From: Clostridia bacterium
GTDB lineage: Bacteria > Bacillota_A > Clostridia > Christensenellales > Aristaeellaceae
Length of the DNA: 5,947 bases
Direction: 5' to 3'
Assembly (NCBI GenBank): GCA_017398245.1
Contig: JAFQGN010000076.1
Span: 1 to 5,947 of the forward strand
Shown here: positions 1 to 4,720 of the stretch, piece after piece
How the letters are laid out: every line of letters starts with the position of its first letter
Numbering within the stretch: the stretch's first letter is position 1
The notes under the pieces: model-generated
Database searches by the model: none
The model's input: only the letters and a program-made list of their open reading frames with translations
Told to the model about the DNA's origin: nothing
Position numbers and translations under genes: made by a program

Positions 1-21
1 AACGTACCCCTTGCTGCCCCG

Positions 22-996
22 TCACTCGCGCTCGAGGGCGGCGATCAGGTCCGGCAGCTCGTCGAGGGTACCCACGGTGTAGGTCGGGGTCTCTTCGGCG
101 TTTGCCGGGGTCATGCGGTAGCGCGGAGACCACGTCTCCAGCACGCTGCGGATGCCGAACCGGTTCGCGCCGGCGATATCGCGCTCCACATTGTTGCCGA
201 TCATGACGATGCGGGCCTTGTCGGCCTCGGTCAGGCCCAGCGCGTCCATGGCGGTCTGGAACATGGCGGCGGAGGGCTTTTCGCAGCCGGCGAGCTCGGA
301 AATGGACATGGCGTCAAAACAGGGCAGAATGCCGTGCATGCGGAACATGCGCAGGAACGATTCTTCCAGCCCGTCGGCGACGAGCGCGATCGTGTGTCCG
401 CGGCGCTTGAGCTCCCACAGCGCTTCCTTTGCGCCGGGGATCATCTGCGCCGTGCGCACAACGCCGCCCTGTTCCATGCGCATTTCGCTGCCCTCGTCGA
501 TCAGCGTGTCGCCGCTGTCGAAAAACAAAATCGTCTTGCGGGAGGGGAGAGCGGGCTTCGGGTTAGCGGCAATGTACTGCTCCAGCGTCTCCAGAGCCTC
601 GATATAGCCCTGAAAATGTTTGCCCGCAAGGGTTTTGATGCAGACGGGGGAGGTATAGGAATGCCGGCGGAATTCCTCTCGAGCGTGGATATCGGACAGA
701 TGCACCTCGACCGTCGGGATGCCAACGGCCTTGATCGCATCCGGAATAGCCACGGAGGTGTGCGTGTAGGCGGCGGGGTTGATCACGATGCCGTCATAGC
801 GCATGTACGCGCACTGGATCGCATCGACGAGGTCGCCCTCGTGGTTGGATTGATAGAAATCCGCCTGCGCGCCGTTCTCTTCGCACCAGGAAAGGATGAG
901 CCTGCGCAGGTCATAGAGCGAGGCGCTGCCGTAGATATCCGGCTCGCGCACGCCCAGCATGTTCAGGTTCGAGCCGTTGATGATCAGGTATTTCAT
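22..996 (-). CDS. aroQ: Type II 3-dehydroquinate dehydratase fused to a C-terminal HAD-superfamily domain
   Basis: The first ~145 of 324 residues are a complete type II dehydroquinase, which dehydrates 3-dehydroquinate to 3-dehydroshikimate in the cytosol (shikimate step 3). Visible motifs are NGSNLNMLG with N10, R17 and catalytic Y22, the QSNHEG segment, INPAAYTHTS with N73 and H79, and VEVHLSDIHAREEFR with H99, S101 and R110; these match the M. tuberculosis active-site set at a constant offset of two. The usual NGPNLN reads NGSNLN. After a Pro-rich linker (about 145-152), residues 153-324 form a HAD-like Rossmann domain: motif I FFDSGDTL (D160), motif II ALVADG, motif III GCEKP (K240), motif IV IGNNVERDIAGA (D273). 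Only ~47 residues separate motifs I and II, so there is little or no cap. Its substrate is unknown. The ATG overlaps the aroE-aroK stop (ATGA, 993-996) and follows AAGGAGG at 1004-1010. The dehydroquinase call is very secure; activity of the HAD half is not. Confidence 0.94.
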   Translation of the reverse strand: MKYLIINGSNLNMLGVREPDIYGSASLYDLRRLILSWCEENGAQADFYQSNHEGDLVDAIQCAYMRYDGIVINPAAYTHTSVAIPDAIKAVGIPTVEVHLSDIHAREEFRRHSYTSPVCIKTLAGKHFQGYIEALETLEQYIAANPKPALPSRKTILFFDSGDTLIDEGSEMRMEQGGVVRTAQMIPGAKEALWELKRRGHTIALVADGLEESFLRMFRMHGILPCFDAMSISELAGCEKPSAAMFQTAMDALGLTEADKARIVMIGNNVERDIAGANRFGIRSVLETWSPRYRMTPANAEETPTYTVGTLDELPDLIAALERE

Positions 997-2210
997 GCCA
1001 AATCCTCCTTGATGGCCAGCGCGGTCTGTTCAATGGATGTGTTGGTATAGCGCGCGTCGCACCATGCGTCATAGAGCGGCTTGCGCTCGCGCCAGAGCTC
1101 TTCCACGCCGCGCCCCTGCGAAAGGGGACGGCCTGCGATGGGCAGTTCGGAAAGATTTCGCTCAATGAGCACGACCGTGCAGTTTCGGCGCAGGATATCG
1201 CGGTTGCGCTCCTGCGTGACCACGCCGCCGCCCGTTGCGATGACGGCGCGGCTCTCCTTTGCGGCAGCGGCCAGCGCCTGTGTTTCCAGCGCGCGGAAAG
1301 CCGTTTCGCCTTCCTGCGCGAAGATCTGCGGGATGGGCTTTCCGGCCATGCGGACGATCAGCTCATCCACATCGATGAACGTTCTGCCTGTCATTTCGGC
1401 CAGCACCTGCCCGATGGAGGATTTTCCGCAGCCGGGCATGCCGATCAGCGCGATGGACTTCATATCCCGCTGCACGCGCTGCGCGATCATGGACACCGGA
1501 TCGGGCACGGCAGGATCGCGCAGGCCCCAGAGTTCGGCGGCCTTTACCGCCTGCGCGGAGAGCATGCCGATACCGCCCCGGTTTTCAATGCCCAGCGCAT
1601 CCGCCTGCAGCATGAGACTCGTTTTGGCCGGGTTGTAGATCAGATCCAGCACCAGACGGCAGCGGGGGAACAGGGAAAGATTCAGAGGGGCGGCTTCCAC
1701 GTCCGGGAACATGCCCACGGGCGTGGTGTTCACGATCAGCTCGGCGTCCGCATGGCGGTGCAGGTTTTCGTAATTCTCCTCGCTGCTGCGGGAGACGACC
1801 ACATAGGGAACGCCCCTGTCGCCCAGAACGGCCTGGACGGTCTTGCTCGCGCCGCCGCTGCCGAGGATGAGCGCCTTTTTGCCAACAAATGCAGTGCTGT
1901 CGCCCAAGATCCACGAAAAGCCGAAATAATCGGTATTATGGCCGGTGAGGGAGCCGTCGGCATTGCGCACGAGGGTGTTCACGCTGCCGATGCGCCTTGC
2001 CTCCGGCGAAATTTCGGAAAGGAAGGGCATGACCGTTTCCTTGTAGGGGATGGTCACGTTCATGCCGTCAAAATCCCCCTGCAGGAAGGAGGGGATGGCC
2101 TCCTCCTCCATGGGATAGAGCTTGTATTCATAATCGCCGATGAGCGCGTGGATCTGCGGCGAATAGGAATGCCCGAGCTTGCGGCCGATGAGGCCGTACC
2201 TGCCCTTCAT
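993..2210 (-). CDS. aroE-aroK: Bifunctional shikimate dehydrogenase / shikimate kinase (AroE-AroK fusion)
   Basis: This 405-residue protein joins two consecutive pathway enzymes. Residues 1 to ~232 are shikimate dehydrogenase (3-dehydroshikimate + NADPH to shikimate): GHSYSP at 13-18, NVTIPYK with catalytic K57, N78 in GSVNT, NTD with D94, the nucleotide-binding GSGGASKT at 117-124, NTTPVGM at 161-167, DLIYNPAKT at 189-197, and GIGMLSAQA with Q220. A short linker (231-250) leads to shikimate kinase (shikimate + ATP to shikimate 3-phosphate): Walker A GMPGCGKSSIG at 257-267, DVD with D280 and D282, FRALE with R306, ATGGGVV at 325-331, lid GRPLSQ with R361, and RKPLY at 376-380. All key residues appear intact in both halves. 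The start is preceded by GAGG at 2218-2221 with 7-nt spacing, and ATGA overlaps the pheA stop. M250 at the domain joint lacks a good ribosome site, so separate translation of the kinase is unlikely. Confidence 0.96.
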   Translation of the reverse strand: MKGRYGLIGRKLGHSYSPQIHALIGDYEYKLYPMEEEAIPSFLQGDFDGMNVTIPYKETVMPFLSEISPEARRIGSVNTLVRNADGSLTGHNTDYFGFSWILGDSTAFVGKKALILGSGGASKTVQAVLGDRGVPYVVVSRSSEENYENLHRHADAELIVNTTPVGMFPDVEAAPLNLSLFPRCRLVLDLIYNPAKTSLMLQADALGIENRGGIGMLSAQAVKAAELWGLRDPAVPDPVSMIAQRVQRDMKSIALIGMPGCGKSSIGQVLAEMTGRTFIDVDELIVRMAGKPIPQIFAQEGETAFRALETQALAAAAKESRAVIATGGGVVTQERNRDILRRNCTVVLIERNLSELPIAGRPLSQGRGVEELWRERKPLYDAWCDARYTNTSIEQTALAIKEDLA

Positions 2211-3349
2211 CGGGCTACCTCGGAATAGGAGCCCAGATACTGGAACTTGGCGCAGCTACCCTCGATGTCTTCAAAAATGGCGGGGAATATGTCGGAATAG
2301 ACGCTGCCTTCCAGATCGAAATAGAACATGAATTCAAAATCGCTGCCCGGGAGCGGACGGGATTCCAGTTTTTTCAGGTTCACGCCCAGCGTGTAGAAGC
2401 GGCCGAGAGTGGTGTAGAGGGAGCCGGGCTCGTGCGGCAGCACCATGGAGATGGAGGTGGTGTCCGCGCCGGGATAGATTTCCAAGTTTTTGGAAATGCA
2501 GATGAAGCGGGTGAAATTGCTCGCGCTGTCCTGCACGCCGGATTCGAGCACGTTCAGATCGTACAGCTCTGCGCAGCTGCCGGAGGAGAGTGCGGCCAGG
2601 TCCTTGCGGCCGGAGGTTGCCACCATCTTTGCTGCAACGGCGGTGTTTTCCACGGCGGTGGCCTTCACGCCCATGGCCTTGATGTAGCTTTCGCACTGCG
2701 CAAGCGCCTGTTCGTGGGAGACGATCTCCTTGATCTCGCCCTTGGAAACGCCACGGTTCGCCAGTAGGCAGTGGTCCACCTTCAGGCGGGCAGAGCGCAC
2801 GATATAGAAATTGTACTGGGCCAGCAGATCGTAAATGCGGTTGACGGAGCCCGCCGTGGAGTTTTCCAGCGGCAGCACGCCATAGCGGCACAGGCCCTGA
2901 TCCACCGCTCGGAACACGCCCTCGAACGAATCAAAATGCATGATGTCCGGGCGCTTGAACATGCGCTGGCAGGCGATCTGCGAATACGCGCCTTCCACGC
3001 CCTGGCAGGCGACCATCGCGCGCTCGGGGAAGAGCTTTTCGGTGCTTTCCAGCGCGCTTTCGATCTTGCTGCGCAGCTGGCCCGCGCTTGCGTTCAGACG
3101 GCGCTGATAGGAACTGGACAGGGACATGAGCGTGGAAAACAGCTGTTCGGTGAACAGGCGCATGTCCTCGCTCGCCATATCACCCACGGTCTTGAGCTTC
3201 TGCCTCTCGCGCTCGGGGTCGCGCACGGGCATATTGTTGGCCTTTTTCCATGCAGCCACGTCGGTCGAAATCTGCATGCGCTCGGCAAACAGGCGCACCA
3301 GTTCTTTATCTACTGCATCGATCCTCTCTCTGCATTCTTTCAGATCCAT
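2207..3349 (-). CDS. pheA: Bifunctional chorismate mutase / prephenate dehydratase (P-protein)
   Basis: The 380-residue protein converts chorismate to prephenate and then to phenylpyruvate, the precursor of phenylalanine. Residues 1 to ~88 are an AroQ-class chorismate mutase: R7, R24, K35, D44, R47, E48, S78 and Q82 line up with E. coli R11, R28, K39, D48, R51, E52, S84 and Q88. Residues ~110-290 are prephenate dehydratase, with GVEGAYSQIA, PLENSTAGSV at 160-169, and the catalytic NFTRF with T280. Residues ~296-375 are an ACT domain with PGSL at 308-311 and ESRP at 329-332, the phenylalanine-binding motifs, so feedback inhibition by Phe is likely. The length is close to E. coli PheA (386). 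I start at the ATG at 3347-3349 because the protein then begins at the mutase N-terminus and AGGAG lies 9 nt upstream; the frame is open further to a GTG at 3431-3433, but that part is palindromic spacer. The stop overlaps aroE-aroK by ATGA. Confidence 0.97.
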   Translation of the reverse strand: MDLKECRERIDAVDKELVRLFAERMQISTDVAAWKKANNMPVRDPERERQKLKTVGDMASEDMRLFTEQLFSTLMSLSSSYQRRLNASAGQLRSKIESALESTEKLFPERAMVACQGVEGAYSQIACQRMFKRPDIMHFDSFEGVFRAVDQGLCRYGVLPLENSTAGSVNRIYDLLAQYNFYIVRSARLKVDHCLLANRGVSKGEIKEIVSHEQALAQCESYIKAMGVKATAVENTAVAAKMVATSGRKDLAALSSGSCAELYDLNVLESGVQDSASNFTRFICISKNLEIYPGADTTSISMVLPHEPGSLYTTLGRFYTLGVNLKKLESRPLPGSDFEFMFYFDLEGSVYSDIFPAIFEDIEGSCAKFQYLGSYSEVAR

Positions 3350-3358
3350 ATGTCTTCT

Positions 3359-3365
3359 CTCCTTT
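3359..3365 (-). promoter_or_regulatory. pheA ribosome binding site (decides start)
   Basis: On the minus strand AAAGGAG is followed by 9 nt and the ATG at 3347-3349. This is a strong Shine-Dalgarno match placed exactly where a start at MDLKECRERID needs it, and it argues against the upstream in-frame GTG at 3431-3433, whose extra 28 codons would be read through hairpins in the spacer. Confidence 0.85.
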
Positions 3366-3382
3366 GCGAATGGGGAGGGACG

Positions 3383-3401
3383 CTGGGGCTGCTCGCCCCA
3401 G
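3383..3401. repeat. Hairpin A (7-bp stem, 5-nt loop), part of left terminal repeat
   Basis: CTGGGGC at 3383-3389 pairs with GCCCCAG at 3395-3401 around a 5-nt loop. In the pheA mRNA sense the loop reads GAGCA. It lies just upstream of the pheA ribosome site and contains the 15-nt core shared in inverse orientation with 3631-3645. Confidence 0.85.
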
Positions 3402-3408
3402 ACCCTCG

Positions 3409-3429
3409 CCAGAGGGCGCTGCCCTCTGG
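3409..3429. repeat. Hairpin B (perfect 9-bp stem, 3-nt loop)
   Basis: CCAGAGGGC at 3409-3417 is perfectly complementary to GCCCTCTGG at 3421-3429, separated by three bases. No run of T follows it on either strand, so it is not a standard intrinsic terminator. Confidence 0.88.
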
Positions 3430-3436
3430 ACACCTG

Positions 3437-3458
3437 CTTAAGGGCTCGCGCCCTTAAG
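3437..3458. repeat. Hairpin C (perfect 9-bp stem, GNRA-type tetraloop in the pheA mRNA sense)
   Basis: CTTAAGGGC at 3437-3445 pairs with GCCCTTAAG at 3450-3458. Read on the minus strand, the direction of the operon, the 4-nt loop is GCGA, which fits the GNRA tetraloop class; on the plus strand it is TCGC, which does not. This hints that the structure matters as RNA in the operon transcript, or that the element is asymmetric by descent. Confidence 0.85.
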
Positions 3459-3475
3459 AATCCCTTATTGGGGTA

Positions 3476-3517
3476 TGTATAATTCTATGTAGTATATCCT
3501 TTAATTGAGGTTTGCAA
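3476..3517 (-). promoter_or_regulatory. Candidate promoter for pheA-aroEK-aroQ in an AT-rich island
   Basis: The stretch 3459-3520 is about one-third G+C by hand count, against GC-rich flanks. On the minus strand TTAAAG (3499-3504) and TATACA (3476-3481) are 17 nt apart, a fair sigma-70/SigA-type arrangement. An alternative pair is TTGCAA (3512-3517) and TATACT (3491-3496) at 15 nt, a short spacing. Initiation here would give a leader of roughly 120 nt holding hairpins C, B and A before the pheA start. Neither pair is a perfect consensus, so this is a candidate only. Confidence 0.45.
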
Positions 3518-3526
3518 AGGGAGAGG

Positions 3527-3549
3527 TTGCGAAACATTTGGTTTCGCAA
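3527..3549. repeat. Hairpin D (perfect 9-bp stem, 5-nt loop)
   Basis: TTGCGAAAC at 3527-3535 pairs with GTTTCGCAA at 3541-3549 around a 5-nt loop (CAAAT in the operon sense). Confidence 0.85.
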
Positions 3550-3565
3550 GTCGGCTTTTGCCGAC
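3550..3565. repeat. Hairpin E (6-bp stem, 4-nt loop)
   Basis: GTCGGC at 3550-3555 pairs with GCCGAC at 3560-3565; the loop is AAAA in the operon sense. It directly abuts hairpin D, and GCCGAC recurs at 3567-3572, allowing an alternative pairing. Confidence 0.75.
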
Positions 3566-3574
3566 CGCCGACAG

Positions 3575-3591
3575 CCAAATCAAAGATTTGG
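3575..3591. repeat. Hairpin F (7-bp stem, 3-nt loop)
   Basis: CCAAATC at 3575-3581 pairs with GATTTGG at 3585-3591 around three bases. Unlike the other stems it is AT-leaning. Confidence 0.75.
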
Positions 3592-3627
3592 GTGCGGCTC
3601 CGTTCATTCCCTTTGCCGGGGGGCGGT

Positions 3628-3649
3628 ACGGGGGCGAGCAGCCCCCCGT
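3628..3649. repeat. Hairpin G, right terminal repeat, just downstream of the aroC stop
   Basis: GGGGGC at 3630-3635 pairs with GCCCCC at 3641-3646 around GAGCA; with one bulged C the stem extends to 3628/3649. Its core is the inverse copy of hairpin A. It begins about 10 nt after the aroC TGA in the direction of transcription, where a terminator could sit, but no T-tract follows. It may protect or process the aroA-aroC mRNA end; that is inference. Confidence 0.75.
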
Positions 3650-3658
3650 CGTTCCTCC

Positions 3659-4720
3659 TCACAGCATGTCGGCCAGCGCGATAGCGGCGGCGGCCTCCAT
3701 CACCGGCACGGCACGCGGCACGATGCACGGATCATGCCGGCCGGAGATGACCAGCTCGGTCTCGGCCATGGTGTTCAGATCCACGCTGCGCTGCGGCTTG
3801 AATATGCTTGGCGTGGGCTTGACCGCCGCGCGGAACACGATGGGCATGCCCGAGGAAATGCCGCCGAGGATGCCGCCGTGGTTGTTGGTCGCGGTCTCGA
3901 CTCGCCCTTCGCGCAGAATATAGGCGTCGTTGTGAGCGCTGCCGCGCATGGACGCACAATCGAACCCGGAGCCGAACTCCAGCCCCTTCACGGCGGGCAC
4001 GCCGAACACGATCTGCGCGATGCGGTTTTCGATGCCGTCGAACATCGGATCGCCGATGCCGGCCGGGAAGCCTGTCACGCCCACTTCGATCACGCCGCCG
4101 ACGCTGTCGCCCTCTTCCTTCGCCTCGCGGATGACCCCGGCCATCTCTTCGGCGGCGGAGGCTTCCAGCACAGGCAGAACGCCCGGCAGAACGGAGCCGA
4201 GCTCCGGCTGCATGGGGTCGAACCGGCGGTCAAACGCAGAGCCGATCTGCAAAATATGCGCGCCGATCTTCACGCCCTTTTCTTCCAAAATTTGCATGCA
4301 GATGGCCCCCGCAAGGCAGAGGGGGGCGGTCAACCGGCCGGAAAAATGCCCGCCGCCGGAGGCGTCCTGATAGTTGCCGTAGCGCACGCGCGCGGTGTAA
4401 TCGGCATGCCCGGGGCGCGGGGTGTCGCGGAAAGGCGCGTAATCGGACGAGCGCTGCGAGGTATTGCGGATCACGGCGGCAAAGGGCGCGCCGCAGAACA
4501 CGCCGTCCGCTATGCCGGAGAGGATCTCGTACTGGTCGGCCTCCTTGCGCGCGGTGGAAAATTCGCTCTTGCCGGGCGCACGCCGGGCCATGAATGCGTC
4601 GATCTTTTCAAAATCGGGCCGGAACCCGACGGGCAGGCCTTCGATCGTCACGCCGATGGCGGCGGAATGCGATTGCCCGAAGATGGACACGCGGATCTTT
4701 TCGCCAAAGGAGCTGCTCAT
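3659..4720 (-). CDS. aroC: Chorismate synthase
   Basis: This 353-residue enzyme makes chorismate from EPSP by anti-1,4 elimination of phosphate using reduced FMN, the last step of the common pathway. Visible signatures are GQSHSAAIGVTIEGLP at 15-30 with catalytic H18, RRAPGK at 46-51 followed by STARKEAD, RPGHAD with the second catalytic histidine H105, SGGGHFSGRLTA at 121-132, the NNHGGILGGISSGMP glycine-rich segment at 279-293, KPTPSI at 301-306, and the C-terminal GRHDPCIVPR with D330 and R337. The first signature is usually written GESHG; here it is GQSHS. Length is normal for bacterial AroC. The ATG is preceded by AAGGAGG at 4728-4734 with 7-nt spacing and overlaps the aroA stop (ATGA, 4717-4720). 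Its own stop abuts the palindromic spacer. Confidence 0.98.
   Translation of the reverse strand: MSSSFGEKIRVSIFGQSHSAAIGVTIEGLPVGFRPDFEKIDAFMARRAPGKSEFSTARKEADQYEILSGIADGVFCGAPFAAVIRNTSQRSSDYAPFRDTPRPGHADYTARVRYGNYQDASGGGHFSGRLTAPLCLAGAICMQILEEKGVKIGAHILQIGSAFDRRFDPMQPELGSVLPGVLPVLEASAAEEMAGVIREAKEEGDSVGGVIEVGVTGFPAGIGDPMFDGIENRIAQIVFGVPAVKGLEFGSGFDCASMRGSAHNDAYILREGRVETATNNHGGILGGISSGMPIVFRAAVKPTPSIFKPQRSVDLNTMAETELVISGRHDPCIVPRAVPVMEAAAAIALADML

Larger units (their letters stand above)
3514..3616. repeat. Nested inverted repeat enclosing three hairpins
   Basis: GCAAAGGGA at 3514-3522 is the exact reverse complement of TCCCTTTGC at 3608-3616. Inside lie three further stem-loops at 3527-3549, 3550-3565 and 3575-3591. 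The whole could fold as a multi-branched structure in the operon transcript just upstream of the candidate promoter elements. The nesting is seen in the sequence; folding is inference. Confidence 0.7.
3374..3658. repeat. Palindrome-rich spacer element with imperfect terminal inverted repeats
   Basis: Nearly the whole aroC-pheA spacer is built from inverted repeats. Its left end (GGAGGGACG at 3374-3382, then GGGGCTGCTCGCCCC at 3385-3399) is repeated in inverse orientation at its right end (GGAGGAACG and the identical 15-mer on the minus strand, 3658-3650 and 3645-3631). The terminal repeats are therefore about 26-28 nt with few differences. Between them are five further stem-loops and an AT-rich island. 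The right end abuts the aroC stop codon; the left end is 25 nt from the pheA ATG and 8 nt from its ribosome site. I see no transposase gene and no convincing target-site duplication. It resembles a MITE-like or REP-like composite repeat; which of these it is, or whether it is mobile at all, cannot be decided from one copy. Confidence 0.7.

Noticed and set aside
1..21. Purine-rich AGCAAGGGG after the aroQ-HAD stop as a ribosome site for a further gene
   Set aside because: Only 21 nt remain before the edge and no start codon is visible, so a downstream gene cannot be supported.
334..1050. Plus-strand open frames antisense to aroQ-HAD, aroE-aroK and pheA
   Set aside because: They mirror confirmed genes, have no recognisable domains and no consistent ribosome sites; they are GC-driven shadows.
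1461..1463. Separate translation start for the shikimate kinase half at M250
   Set aside because: The upstream minus-strand sequence has only a weak GCGGGAT and no AGGAGG-like site, and the frame is continuous with AroE.
3350..3433. N-terminal extension of PheA from an in-frame GTG at 3431-3433 (28 extra codons)
   Set aside because: The extension is a translation of hairpins A and B in the spacer, the mutase domain begins exactly at the ATG at 3347-3349, and that ATG has a strong ribosome site 9 nt upstream.
3628..3649. Intrinsic terminator after aroC
   Set aside because: The stem is strong but is followed by GC-rich sequence without a T-run on the minus strand, so it does not fit a standard Rho-independent terminator.
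3350..3658. T-box, Phe leader-peptide attenuator or known riboswitch upstream of pheA
   Set aside because: I found no T-box core, no short Phe-rich frame with a start codon, and no recognisable riboswitch core on the minus strand.
3374..3658. CRISPR array
   Set aside because: The repeats are inverted, differ from each other and are not regularly spaced; there are no spacers or cas genes.
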